Assembly (NCBI GenBank): GCA_009746045.1 | Contig: RPFO01000165.1 | Location: 934,046 to 954,045 of the forward strand | Reading direction: 5' to 3' | Source of the DNA: Mesostigma viride | Lineage: Eukaryota > Streptophyta > Mesostigmatophyceae > Mesostigmatales > Mesostigmataceae | Length of the DNA: 20,000 bases | Shown here: positions 7,602 through 17,314 of the stretch, piece by piece | Numbering within the stretch: the stretch's first letter is position 1 | Layout: each line of letters opens with the position of its first letter | Translations under genes and position numbers: made by a program | The notes under the pieces: generated by a model | Told to the model about the DNA's origin: nothing | Database searches by the model: none | What the model saw: the letters and a program-made list of their open reading frames with translations, nothing else

Positions 7602-8169
7602 TTAGACAGCTTGCTGAGATGGGTCCATCAGAGACTGAAGAACCTTGTATTGCACTGCTGCCTTCTGCACTAGCTTGGTCAAAGCATCAGCAGGATTGTC
7701 AACCCCAGGGATATGCTCAATATTGGCCAAGGAGGACAACTCCTTAAGAAGGAGATAATCCAAGTCCCTACTTCTGGCCATCTGCCTGTGCACAAACTGC
7801 ACCATCCCCATGGAGTCTGTTTTGAGAAGAGTGGTAACCTGAAGTGGCCAAGGAGTGTTAGAAGTCATCTGATGAAGCAACTCCTTCAGATAAAGGCTTG
7901 TGTGAATGCCTTCACAAATAGCCCTGCATTCTGCCACATCACTGCTGACAGCCACCCGTTTGTGCAGGCGACTAAACCAGCTCACCAAACTCCCCAGGCC
8001 TTCCTGTCTGAGCACAAAGAGCCCTGCAGCCCTGCCCCTGACCTTGGAGACCTGCCTGCTGTCCATTGAGCTATCCACATACAGCTCCATGCAAATGGGT
8101 TGTGATAAATCCACTGCAGACAACAGAATGCCAGATGAAGCCCTGACCTGATCAGCCACCTTGGCAGAC
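7602..8169 (-). pseudogene. pol: Element B pol, C-terminal part: RNase H
   Basis: This is the RNase H end of pol, cut off from the RT by element C. It shows VDSS with the first catalytic Asp, DVAECRAIC with the Glu, TDSMGMVQF with the next Asp, and a NPADALTKL tail, all aligned with element A. RNase H would degrade the RNA template during cDNA synthesis. The frame continues across the insertion: with element C and one CCTAG copy removed, it joins the frame ending at 11277. The apparent start inside element C DNA is spurious. The stop is TAA at 7602-7604. Confidence 0.9.
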
Positions 8170-8174
8170 CCTAG
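8170..8174. repeat. Target site duplication of element C, left copy (CCTAG)
   Basis: CCTAG directly precedes the left LTR of element C and recurs directly after the right LTR at 11272-11276. Five base pairs is typical for copia integrases. Removing one copy with the insert restores the pol frame of B. Confidence 0.92.
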
Positions 8175-8873
8175 TGTCAAGAAAATGGCCAAAAACTTCT
8201 CCTAGCTTGCACAATAAATGCTGGCTATCGGAGGAAAGTTCCGGTACTTGAAGACCTTTGACTTATGGAGAAAAATGAGGCGAATTCATTGGTAATATTC
8301 GTTTTATCATTCATCCAACATAGTCTAGGCTGCGGCCATGGGGCGGCCAGCTGCCATAGCTTGGCATGTCAAGGCTTACAGGACAAATTGCCAGAGCAAC
8401 ATTATGTGGAAAAGCACACCGTCCCTATAGCCGTCGATTTAGTAAAAATCTACGGCACAGTTAGGGTGCAGGCCAGCCGCCACACAAAACGTGGGTGGCT
8501 TGCATCAACACACATGATGCGTTGGGTCACTAGTATGCAAGTACAAGGACATTGCGCCTCCAGGGCAGCACTAAGTGAGAAGAGGGGTCGGCGCGAAGCG
8601 CGGATCCAGGCAAATTTGTACGACGGCTACAGTACCGGCAGGACAGTGCTCGGTACGTTACGGATGATAGCAAACAGTGCTGGAAAATATATTGAGTGCC
8701 GATTTATACTACATCGGACTTTGACCAAGTGGACTGAAAATATAGGTACGTCTGAAAAAGATTCCGTCACACTAGTACAGATTCATTCACGCGTAAACGT
8801 CTCGGCCAGCTATTGTAAAGCGGCCGTAACTGGTCAGCGTAAGAAAGCCATCGGACAGAATATAATTCTAACA
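8175..8873 (-). repeat. 3' LTR of element C
   Basis: It is 699 bp, near-identical to 10577-11271. It has an extra GGTA near 8294 and a T instead of C near 8668. On the minus strand it starts TGTTAGAATT and ends TTGACA, a normal TG...CA LTR of copia type. A long plus-strand open frame runs through most of it (see findings), antisense to gag. Confidence 0.95.
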
Positions 8874-8882
8874 CACCCCCTT
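8874..8882 (-). promoter_or_regulatory. Polypurine tract of element C, with a second copy at 8923-8931
   Basis: AAGGGGGTG on the minus strand abuts the 3' LTR. The longer string CAAGGGGGTGTGTT recurs about 49 bp upstream on that strand, so the tract plus the first LTR bases are present twice. The LTR-adjacent copy is the expected plus-strand primer. Confidence 0.75.
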
Positions 8883-9055
8883 GGTCGATGGCTGAAGCTG
8901 ACGGGCAAAAATAAAACAAACACACCCCCTTGCCACAGAGAAGACACGGCCAGTCTATAACTAGGGGGTACAGGACACCCCGGGGCCCATGAGACCATCA
9001 CAGGTCAGACTTGCCAGATTAACTCAAGCAGGACAGAGGAGATATAGAAAAAACT

Positions 9056-9959
9056 TTACAGCTGGGTAGCTAAGTCATCAGTGACCGCGGCCATGGTGTT
9101 GAAACAGAAACCAGGTGGAACTTCTCCAGCCTCCTGAGTGAGGTGGGCCTTGTCCTGGTTGTCACGCGGCCGCATGTTCGGATACTTGCGGTAACAGGTC
9201 TCCTGGAGATGCCCAGGCCGACGGCAGAAGGTGCACCGCTTCTTACTACCCCGGAGGAGGTGGAGTACGCGGCGCCCTCGGTGTGGGTAGCAGGGTCCAC
9301 GGGCTTGTTGGTAGGTTTGGCAGGATCCCGGGGCGCCAGCAGGTCGTCAATCTCAAATACTAGGTCACGGATCTGTTGGAGGGACATGCCAGGTGTGCGG
9401 CGGGCAGCCATGGCCGCGCGGTGCGCGGTCGACAGCCCAGCCAGCAGGCAGTCCTTCCACTCGTCCCAGGTAACCATAACGCCTGCGTCCTCTAGGTCCT
9501 GTTTCATCATCATACCACGGGACCAGTACTTCGGCGCAGTCTCATTCTGCATGATGGCAATCCGGTACAGTTGACGCTTCTTTTCCAGTTTATACGACTC
9601 GGTCAAATACGGCTGGCGAATGGTAGACTTTAGATGCTTATAGACGGCGCTTACAGTGGGGGGTCAACAGTGCGGGCCTCGCGGATGGCCTGTCCCTTAA
9701 GAATAGCCAGCAAGGTGGAACGCAGAAGCTTGTCAGCCGCCTTGACGTGCTCCAGGGACATATCAGCACTACCATCTAACACCCCCAGCACCCCTTGGGC
9801 ATCACAGGACGCCTCCAGTATTGCCTCAAGCTCGACCCAACCCGCGAAGTCGTTGCATGGATCAAAACGTGTCACGTTCCGGAGTGATGGCTGTACGGCT
9901 CTGGCACCCACCACCATAGGATGCTCGCCAGGGTCGCGAGACGCAGCTGCCCGCGACAT
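9056..9959 (-). pseudogene. gag: Gag of element C, broken by two frameshifts
   Basis: Three frames together make one copia-type gag of about 300 residues. The first (9959-9651) starts at ATG and carries FDPCNDFAGWVELEAILE, like the Gag N-terminal pattern in which a conserved Trp follows an FxGxNF-like motif. It breaks at a run of six G near 9658-9663. The second runs to about 9245 and contains LEKKRQLYRIAIMQNETAP and the helical region typical of UBN2-type gag. The third (to a TAA at 9056-9058) contains a CX2CX4HX4C zinc knuckle (CTFCRRPGHLQETC). Gag would form the virus-like particle and bind RNA. The homopolymer break could be a sequencing error. Confidence 0.8.
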
Positions 9960-10214
9960 GGTTCAGCTCTCCACAAAGTAGTCACCACACCAGTACAGTG
10001 TAATTGCAGCAGAAAGGATAGCTCCAGAAGAAAAAAAAAAAGAAGGTGGGACGCAGCAGACGCGTCTACAACTCAAATTAAGGCCAGTGACAGGGCAGGC
10101 CAGGCACCAGGTCACACTGGGAATGATAATAGTTGAGTGCCGCACAGTCGCAACGCGTCAAACAGGAGCGCTCAGTAGGGGTGCTCACAAGAAACCAACA
10201 AAAGGTCTCGTTGC

Positions 10215-10448
10215 TCAGTCGATATCTGCTCCCTCACTTTGGAGGTATTGGAGGTACGACCCAATCAGGGTATTCAGGATCACAAAGTCCAAGGGACACT
10301 CCCCCTGTGGTGAATCGTATGTATCCCTAATAATCTCAATAACCCAGCGTCTTGCCTGTACCGGATTGATAGCCACAATGGCTCTCTTGCCTTGGAATTC
10401 AAAAGTTACTTGCACCAAGTCTATGCTGGGGTGATCAAGCCCAGACAT
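10215..10448 (-). CDS. Small ORF in the leader of element C (77 codons), function unknown
   Basis: The frame starts at an ATG and would encode an acidic, mostly hydrophobic-patterned protein (for example FEFQGKRAIVAINPVQARRW). It lies upstream of gag on the same strand. I recognise no family. It may be a leader ORF, a relic of a longer gene, or chance; its length alone is not strong evidence. Confidence 0.3.
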   Translation of the reverse strand: MSGLDHPSIDLVQVTFEFQGKRAIVAINPVQARRWVIEIIRDTYDSPQGECPLDFVILNTLIGSYLQYLQSEGADID

Positions 10449-10563
10449 GCCTAGTCATCCAAAATTCCAAAAGAAAGCTGCAGGAAGAGAAATATGGGCC
10501 AGCAAAATCCGCAGAAGGCCGGCTTACGATTTGTTGAGTGGTCAAAAGCGAATCGTAGCTTAT

Positions 10564-10576
10564 GCAGCCGATACCA
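10564..10576 (-). promoter_or_regulatory. Primer-binding site of element C
   Basis: On the minus strand TGGTATCGGCTGC follows the 5' LTR with no gap. TGG pairs with the CCA end of tRNAs. TGGTATC matches the start of the initiator tRNA-Met site known from plant copia elements, but the following bases differ, so the primer tRNA is not certain. Confidence 0.7.
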
Positions 10577-11271
10577 TGTCAAGAAAATGGCCAAAAACTT
10601 CTCCTAGCTTGCACAATAAATGCTGGCTATCGGAGGAAAGTTCCGGTACTTGAAGACCTTTGACTTATGGAGAAAAATGAGGCGAATTCATTATATTCGT
10701 TTTATCATTCATCCAACATAGTCTAGGCTGCGGCCATGGGGCGGCCAGCTGCCATAGCTTGGCATGTCAAGGCTTACAGGACAAATTGCCAGAGCAACAT
10801 TATGTGGAAAAGCACACCGTCCCTATAGCCGTCGATTTAGTAAAAATCTACGGCACAGTTAGGGTGCAGGCCAGCCGCCACACAAAACGTGGGTGGCTTG
10901 CATCAACACACATGATGCGTTGGGTCACTAGTATGCAAGTACAAGGACATTGCGCCTCCAGGGCAGCACTAAGTGAGAAGAGGGGTCGGCGCGAAGCGCG
11001 GATCCAGGCAAATTTGTACGACGGCTACAGTACCGGCAGGACAGTGCTCGGTACGTTACGGATGACAGCAAACAGTGCTGGAAAATATATTGAGTGCCGA
11101 TTTATACTACATCGGACTTTGACCAAGTGGACTGAAAATATAGGTACGTCTGAAAAAGATTCCGTCACACTAGTACAGATTCATTCACGCGTAAACGTCT
11201 CGGCCAGCTATTGTAAAGCGGCCGTAACTGGTCAGCGTAAGAAAGCCATCGGACAGAATATAATTCTAACA
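10577..11271 (-). repeat. 5' LTR of element C
   Basis: It is 695 bp and the promoter-side LTR for the minus-strand gag. Compared with the other copy it lacks four bases and has one substitution, which indicates a very recent insertion. CCTAG follows at 11272-11276. Confidence 0.95.
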
Positions 11272-11276
11272 CCTAG

Positions 11277-11753
11277 CTCCACCAGCATGTCATCAGGCAA
11301 CCTGGCTATGACCATGAGGTCTGGCCTGGAAATGCCTGCCACCCAAGCAACCATGCCCCTCACCACGGGACACAGTGCCTGTGTGATGGTTGGAGGAAGC
11401 TTGCTAACGAGGGTCTCTTGATAATCATTGCCCCCCACCAGCAGCATACGCCATTCTCCCCCCTTCTTCACCAGTGTGGCCTCCATGCCCACAAACAGCA
11501 GAGGCTCATTCTCCACCTGCCATTGCTCCCTACCCAGAGGAAACTTGGACTTAATGATGGAGATCAGCTCCTTAAGCCACGACGTGGGAGCTATCAGATG
11601 TAGGTCATCCCCGTGCAGCGAAGCATACACTGGCAGGCCTTCCCATTGCCCCAGAAACAGACAGGGGTCTACAGGAGAGACCTTCAAGTTGCAATGCTCC
11701 TTCAGGAAACGGTTGAGAGTCTCCCTCCAGATTATTGGACTTGACCTCAGGCC
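11277..11753 (-). pseudogene. pol: Element B pol, RT catalytic segment
   Basis: This frame carries the RT palm motif LHGDDLHL with the two catalytic Asp residues, the preceding VDPCLFLGQWEGLPVYAS and the downstream connection region (LFVGMEATL, GMVAWVAG), aligned with residues 713-870 of element A pol. It is separated from the upstream pol frame by loss of one base near 11754 and from RNase H by element C. The frame end beyond 11277 lies in element C and is not native. Because of the 1-bp deletion, the copy cannot make a full RT unless the base is an assembly error. Confidence 0.88.
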
Positions 11754-14329
11754 TCCAGGCCCTTGAGGATTTTAAGGAACTCCGTGTGGATGTCCCTTTT
11801 CCATACAGCAGGCACCCTAACATAGAAAGGCGTCTTGCCCTCCCACTTTTCCTGTGCCACATCTGCATCACCCTCCAGAAATGCCCTCTTGAAGTCTATC
11901 ACCACTGAGCCATAGTCCAAGCCCTTGTTGAGAAGGCCTAGAAAGACACACAGCAGCAGCCTCCAAGTATCATGCAGCATGCCAGGGGTATACAACTCCT
12001 CAGCAGTGCACTCACCAGTACCCTTGAACTCATTCAGCACTGGCCTGACATGTGGTACCTTGACCCCGTCCACCTCCTTCATCTTGATGACAAACTTGAG
12101 CTTGAGTAGACGTCGTGCAGGAGGCAGGTCATTGACAGGTTCCACGCATTTCTTGGAGATCCAGTCCTCCCCAGATTTAATCAAACCCAGTGTGACCTGG
12201 GGACACATAATGGGAGAGGACATGAGCTTCACCAGGCCTTGGTAGTTGATAGGGCTGTGTCCAGCAAGTGAGTGAGGACCAATGCCCAAACTGCTTGGAT
12301 GACTAGCAGCTGGCAATATGAGGTCATCAACCAATGGCTCCTGCCCCTGACACGCTTGCACACGCTTAACCGACCTGGTTACTGCACGTGATAGGTGAGT
12401 GGTCCTGAAATTAATCAGTGGGACCTGACCAGCCGCTTCCTTAGTCAGGACAGAGGACGTGCTCACTACTCCATCCTGGCATAGGAAATTCTGCCCCAGA
12501 AGAGCAGGTCCTTGATAGCCCTCCAAGACACAAAAAGCAGTGTCCTGTCCAAGGATAGGAATGAATACCTCACCCAGTACCTTCACGTGTACCCCGCCAC
12601 TGAAGTCAGACACAAACTGATAGCTGGGTTCAGACATGCTGTACCCTGCTGCAGCCCTGGTCCCAATGATGGAAACCTGAGAATTAGTGTCTACCTCTAA
12701 GGCAGTGTCCAGCCCCAGATTGCCATGCCACCTGAGCTTGGCTACCTTGGGCTGCTTCTTGGCCCTTTGTAGAGCCCCAATCAATCCAGCCAAACTTGTC
12801 CCCCTGGGCTTGGTTAGTGCCTTGGGCTTGACAGTTGACTCCCCAGCTGTTGACCTTGCAGCCTGTTCAACAAGTACCTCTGCAACCTGGCCAGGGCTGA
12901 CAGATTCCCCTGCAACAGATGTGGTCGTTGCGTCAGTGATGTCACCTGGGACCTGAAAATCCTGCAGATCCTGTGAGCCTTGTGCCTGACTGCCCTCATT
13001 CATCAGGTTAGGCTTGACATATGACCAACTCAGCCGGTGTACATGCTTTGGTTCGTCCTCCATGCTGACCAAGCATGCGTGGCTAGCTTCATCAACCTGG
13101 GTAACCACCCCAGGACTCCAGCTACCACGTTTGCCATAAAGGCTAGGTTCCTTCCAAGCTAGGACCTTCTGACCCACTTGTGGCTCCAGCATCTTCCAAC
13201 CCCGGTCCTTCTCCCTCAGCTTGGCAAAGGTGACATGTGCAGCATGTTTCCAGCCCTCCAGCACATGTGGTGGGCACAGGCCATGATATAGACCCATTGG
13301 GCTGACAGCAACTCCATCATAGTAGAAGTTAACCCTGCTGTTCAGCTGCTGCTCCACGTTCCTCAGCCATGCACTCCTGACAAGTGCAGGTGCAGACAAG
13401 GGTACCCAGTCTTCAGAGATGATCAATTTCTTGACCTCCTGGATTGCCCTCTCGATAGCACCCTGCTGCCCATGAGCCTCCCTAGGTGTAACCAGCAACT
13501 CAGGAAGGGTAGGATCACCCTTGAGATGCTGAAACTGCATGTCCACCTGGATCCTTGTGGTAGGAAACTTGGCTCTTACATTCTGCAGGGCAGCCAGCAA
13601 GTACCTGTTCTTCATAGAAGGTAAATGCTCCAGCACCTTGTATTTCGTGTACCTGTCCACGCACACCAACAGTTGCATGCCCCTGATGTGTTGGATATCA
13701 CACTGCAGATCACCAATGCTCTGAGGTAGAGCTTTGGCATGTGATTTCCTGGGCTTGTTGGAGGACAACTGGCACTTACACCGTGAGGCAGCTTGCTGAC
13801 ACGCCTTAAGAAGGGGTGCCCTGCCCATACGGAAGGCAAAGTTGTTTGACAGAGAAGTGGCATGCCCAAACATGTTGTGGATTCGGGCACCCAACTCCTG
13901 GTACACAGAGGAAGCAGTCCCTGGCACAGTCAGGACTGTGCTGTCAGGTTGTCCAGCATCACCATGCTGACTTCCATCCTGTTCTGACTCAGAGCCTGAG
14001 TCACCCTGCTCATGCCCAACACCTGGACCGCCAGCAGGGACCACATGCATACCACCAGAGGCCTTCACACCCCTCTGTGGTTGTACATTGGTTTCTCTCA
14101 AAATGAGAGGTCCACCCTCGTGCCCAGCACGAGGATGCATGGGGTCAGACATTCTTACAGCTGCACCAGCTGTCAAGGACGTCTTCATAGGAACCTGTAC
14201 CTCTCCAGGTGACCTGGGGCCACACTGAACCTGGAGATCACCCTCTTGTTGCCCAGATATAAAATCTGCATTGGAGCACCTGGCCTCCCCCTTGGGTGAA
14301 TTAAGGTGTGTAGGGGTTGCCTCAGACAG
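11754..14329 (-). pseudogene. pol: Element B pol, N-terminal part: integrase, protease, start of RT
   Basis: Counting from the ATG at 14188: zinc-binding residues H104, H109, C137, C139; integrase core D164, D216, E246 (in HGQQGAIER); SH3-like domain at about 337-393 (VLAWKE, GKRGSW, HRLSWSYVKP); retropepsin-like domain at about 493-575 with DTNS at 500-503 and LLGQNFL at 563-569; RT start with VPHVRPVLNE and D765 in DFKRAF. The order is the same as in element A. The frame is open upstream of that ATG to a TGA at 14330-14332, beyond which gag is in the same frame, so expression by readthrough is plausible. The frame ends at a TGA at 11747 after a 1-bp deletion near 11754. Confidence 0.92.
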
Positions 14330-14777
14330 TCACTGCTCCTTGTTGTCTTCTTGCTGACTGCCCTTTGAAGGCTGGCCTGCCTGGGACTTGTTGTTGTTCT
14401 TCTTCTTGTTGTTGTTATTCTTGTTGCTGCCCTGGCCCTGGGACTTCTTGAAGCTGGGACACTCCTTCTTGATGTGCCCCCACCCCTTGCACAGGTAGCA
14501 TTGTATCTTGGACTTGCCCTGGCCACTGCCCCCATTGTCAGACGCGTTGCCCTGCTTGGGCTGACCACCCACCCGCCTGAACACCGACTTGGAGTGTGAC
14601 CTCCTGTCAGAATCAGGTGAATGATCTCCCTTGCGCTTGTTATGGTTGCCCCTACGCCCTCCTTGGCTTCGGTCAGCCTCAGACGTCTTGGAGCCACCCT
14701 GGGTACGCCCGCCTGCCTGGGTAGCCTTCACTGCTGGCACTCCACCCTCAAACAGCTCCTCTGCCTCGAGAGCTTGT
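14330..14777 (-). pseudogene. gag: Element B gag, C-terminal nucleocapsid part
   Basis: It encodes a basic, low-complexity region (many K, R, G, S), a CX2CX4HX4C zinc knuckle at 14459-14500 (CYLCKGWGHIKKEC), then an N/K-rich stretch and a Q-rich end. The zinc knuckle identifies it as the RNA-binding nucleocapsid part of Gag. The 5' boundary is element D: the frame is continuous with the upstream gag when D and one TTAA are removed. It stops at TGA 14330-14332 in frame with pol. An apparent GTG start at 14740 is only an artefact of the insertion. Confidence 0.88.
14459..14500 (-). other. Zinc-knuckle coding segment of element B gag
   Basis: The Cys and His residues are spaced CX2CX4HX4C, the retroviral nucleocapsid pattern that binds zinc and packages RNA. 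Confidence 0.9.
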
Positions 14778-14781
14778 TTAA
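14778..14781. repeat. TTAA target duplication of element D, left copy
   Basis: TTAA directly borders CCCCTAAATGG and recurs at 16480-16483. A TTAA duplication is the hallmark of piggyBac-superfamily integration. Confidence 0.9.
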
Positions 14782-14828
14782 CCCCTAAATGGTCTGGCTG
14801 CCGATTTTCCGCCTAAAACTGAGTTACA

Positions 14829-14842
14829 GCCGACACGTCGGC
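14829..14842. repeat. Left subterminal palindrome of element D
   Basis: GCCGAC and GTCGGC arms flank AC, preceded by GTTACA. A counterpart at the right end has the same arms except for the sixth base pair. Confidence 0.7.
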
Positions 14843-16443
14843 CCCTTCTCGGGGGACCAAATGCCGCGAAAACTATTGAGAATTAGGAAAAGTTTAGCTG
14901 AGAAGATCGAAAGTTTATAATTTTCCTCACAGCATGGTACTAGGGTTTGCATACTTCTGACAAAGTTATAGAGGTGTTCTGGCCGGTCAAAGTACAAGGG
15001 GTCAGGGTACTTTTTCACGTACAACGTGCATTCCGGAAAACGACGACCTGGCCATGGCGGCTTGCGCCCACGCATGGCATTTACGTTTTCGTTCGAATTT
15101 TCTGACCAAACTCAGGAAATTGATTTTATACGTCCTAAAGATGATACAGGACAATTTTTGGTTCGCGGGAATGCCATTTGATAGGTGTCGGCAGCGTTCT
15201 TGCTCGAAAAAACTGCGATCAGGCCGGACGATAGAAACGTTGACAGCAATACCTTTCCGGCGTATTTTAAAGGATATATTGGTTTCTTTGTACTTTTTAT
15301 GGTACATGGTAGTCGTAAACGTGCAAGGGTGGCCAGAAATCGCCGAATCCAGCGACCATGCTGCACAACTTTGGTGTGCCGAAATGCGCCATTTTGCGGC
15401 CACCGCCTGGGCCAAGGTAACGCCATCCATGCCTGGTAAAGCTTAAGCATCGTTTTCCTATCGATGTTTGACGTTTATATATACGTTCTAGCTTGTGTAG
15501 CGCATTCTTTTTGCATTATTCATGCTCTTTCTTGACCCTGGCCTGGCCCCTTTCTAAAACACCCTTCTTAGATGCTTCCCTCAGTCAGTTGACCTGCCAC
15601 AGGGTGATGGTGATAAGTTTTAGAGGCTGTATGGGTTTGAATACCTCCATATATGTTTGTTATACATTTCCCACACACATATTGCATGAGTGTGAGGCAG
15701 TTGGCTGGTCTCTGTGGCATCATCAAGCATGTAACCGGTGAGTAGAAGCTTCCCATTGTCAGCATGTGCCACCAGGTGTGCTGGCCATCACCTGGCAAGC
15801 TATAGCAGCTTAGGCCTAGTTTATCCTTGCTAGGGCAAGCTGAAATAGGCTTAAAATCACTAGTTTGTTGGTGGCTGCCTCCTAGAATGCATGCCTTGCG
15901 TAGGGTATCCGTACCACGTTACCTACGTGCATGGACAAGGTGGCACCTGCACATAGGTGCCATGTAAGGGCAGTGTGATGATGCAGTTATGTTTCCCCAT
16001 CATTGTGGAAGGGAAATGTATTGTGTGGCATGGTTGGGGGCCATATTAGTAGGTATTAGTAGGTAGTATGCCCACTCCTACCCCCTTGGTTGCTTTTTAC
16101 CAACGGTACCCCTATGGGCTGTACTGGGTGTAACTGCTGGTATACCCACCCAAATGATGACCCCAATGGCTCAAACTGTTCAGCAACTAATTGTTCATCA
16201 TCCCTGAAGTGGTAGGTGCCTAGCTCTTACAACATAATTCAAAATGCACATTCTACCAAAATGAAAACGCTCGTCTTGACCCCCCTGACTTTGACGGCAG
16301 TTATACATGGCCTACCCTGCATATATGTAAGGTTGTGATATACCAACCCGAAGGGCAACTCATGGACATGCTTGGCCCCCAAGGACAGCCATTGGATATG
16401 GGTGGGTTGGATGGCATCTGGTTTGCAAAATTGTGAAGTTACA

Positions 16444-16457
16444 GCCGATGCATCGGC
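16444..16457. repeat. Right subterminal palindrome of element D
   Basis: GCCGATGCATCGGC is a perfect 14-bp palindrome preceded by GTTACA, as at the left end. Because it is palindromic it can bind a dimeric protein in either orientation. Confidence 0.7.
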
Positions 16458-16479
16458 AGTATTTCTGCCCATTTAGGGG

Positions 16480-16483
16480 TTAA
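16480..16483. repeat. TTAA target duplication of element D, right copy
   Basis: It matches 14778-14781 and completes the flanking pair of element D. Confidence 0.9.
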
Positions 16484-17145
16484 TGATGACCTTGTAGGCC
16501 TTCAGGGTAGAGTGTGGGGCACACATGACTTTTAAGGAGCCACGTGTCGCCTTATCCAGCCCAGAAACCTTGAGCCAGTTGGTTAGGGCTATGTTATCAG
16601 CGACATTAAAGCCGTGAGCCCTGCCCTCCTCAACCATCTTACAATAGTTGAGAAAGTTCTGGATCAGGTCCCCCTTGACCTCCCACCCTTGGTACTTGTC
16701 CTGCCAATGGATGCCGACCTTCTTTCGTTGGTCTCCAGCAGCTCCTTCAGCTCAGCCACGTACAGTGCCCAGGCTTATTGGCCTTTTTGCACTCCCTGGT
16801 TAGGTCCTTAATCTGGTCAGTACACTTGCCAAAAGTGCTACTGCCTATCCAGATTTGATAGTAATTTGTACCACCGTACAAGCTAGGGAACCCTTCCAAT
16901 CCCTCCACAAACTCTTCAGCCTGCTTAGGCTTGGAGTCTGAGGTTACAGGCTGCAACTGATTGACAATTAAAAGACCCTGTGTGGTAAGATCAAAGCCAT
17001 GAATAGCTTGTGCATTATTATTATTGTGAGGAAGGTTGGTAATCTCTCCGGTAAGCCCCACGTCATCTACGTGAGCGGTTCCACTACCAGCACCCCCATT
17101 ATTATTCCCACTGGCTGGACCCTTGCTACGGCGTCCCTCAGCCAT
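16484..17145 (-). pseudogene. gag: Element B gag, N-terminal part, frameshifted
   Basis: It starts at ATG 17145 with a G/N-rich beginning (MAEGRRSKGPASGNNNGG). The region LEGFPSLYGGTNYYQIWIG looks like the Gag N-terminal pattern with a conserved aromatic core. The frame changes near 16770 (an apparent stop follows) and again near 16715; downstream the readable frame carries NFLNYCKMVEEG and ALTNWLKVSGLD and runs in frame into the gag part beyond element D. Two single-base indels therefore separate three pieces. The product would be the capsid part of Gag. No database family is assigned by eye beyond its position before a zinc knuckle and pol. Confidence 0.72.
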
Positions 17146-17314
17146 CCTGCACTACCAGCTATTCAAAGAACACCTTAACAAAGCAGCAGAAAATATGTAC
17201 AAAATTTTTGTGTCGCCACTGCCGCCTGCGCCGGTGTCGCTGCCGCCCCGCGAATTGCCGCTGAAAATTCGACAAAAAAAATGTCGACGAGTACTGCAAA
17301 GAAAATTAGGCCGA

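Larger units (their letters stand above)
9960..10576 (-). other. Leader of element C between 5' LTR and gag
   Basis: The 0.6-kb leader contains the primer-binding site next to the LTR and a 77-codon open frame at 10215-10448. A run of 12 A lies at 10030-10041 on the plus strand. Such leaders usually hold dimerisation and packaging signals; none can be identified by eye. Confidence 0.5.
8175..11271 (-). mobile_element. Element C: gag-only, non-autonomous copia LTR retrotransposon nested in B
   Basis: LTRs at 8175-8873 and 10577-11271 begin TGTC and end AACA on the plus strand. They differ by one substitution and a 4-bp indel and are flanked by CCTAG duplications. On the minus strand a primer-binding site beginning TGGTATC follows the 5' LTR directly, and an AAGGGGGTG polypurine tract precedes the 3' LTR. 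The internal 1.7 kb encodes a copia-type gag and no protease, integrase, RT or RNase H. This is the organisation of TR-GAG elements, which need enzymes from a partner. The LTRs and gag do not resemble those of element B, so B is unlikely to be that partner. Insertion split B pol between RT and RNase H. Confidence 0.92.
14782..16479. mobile_element. Element D: piggyBac-like non-autonomous DNA transposon nested in gag of B
   Basis: It is 1698 bp, with perfect 11-bp terminal inverted repeats CCCCTAAATGG (14782-14792) and CCATTTAGGGG (16469-16479), flanked by TTAA. Termini beginning CCC or CCT next to TTAA are typical of piggyBac. Inside each end is GTTACA followed by a short palindrome. Open frames of up to about 140 codons exist on both strands around 15000-15450, but they overlap each other and show no piggyBac transposase motif, so I consider the element non-autonomous. 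Excision by piggyBac transposase would restore gag precisely. It interrupts gag between the capsid-like and zinc-knuckle parts. Confidence 0.88.

Noticed and set aside
7713-8151. Plus-strand open frames of 118 and 81 codons
   Set aside because: They lie opposite the RNase H part of element B pol, which has clear catalytic motifs.
9143-9574. Plus-strand open frame of 143 codons
   Set aside because: It is antisense to the gag of element C, which shows Gag motifs and, in an adjacent frame, a zinc knuckle.
14185-14697. Minus-strand open frame of 170 codons overlapping the gag end of B
   Set aside because: It is a different frame from the zinc knuckle and from pol, and its R/T/S-rich sequence looks like an out-of-frame reading of gag.
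15002-15450. Open frames of 112-142 codons on both strands inside element D, considered as a transposase
   Set aside because: They overlap one another and show no piggyBac DDE motifs or cysteine-rich end; an autonomous element would need a far longer gene.
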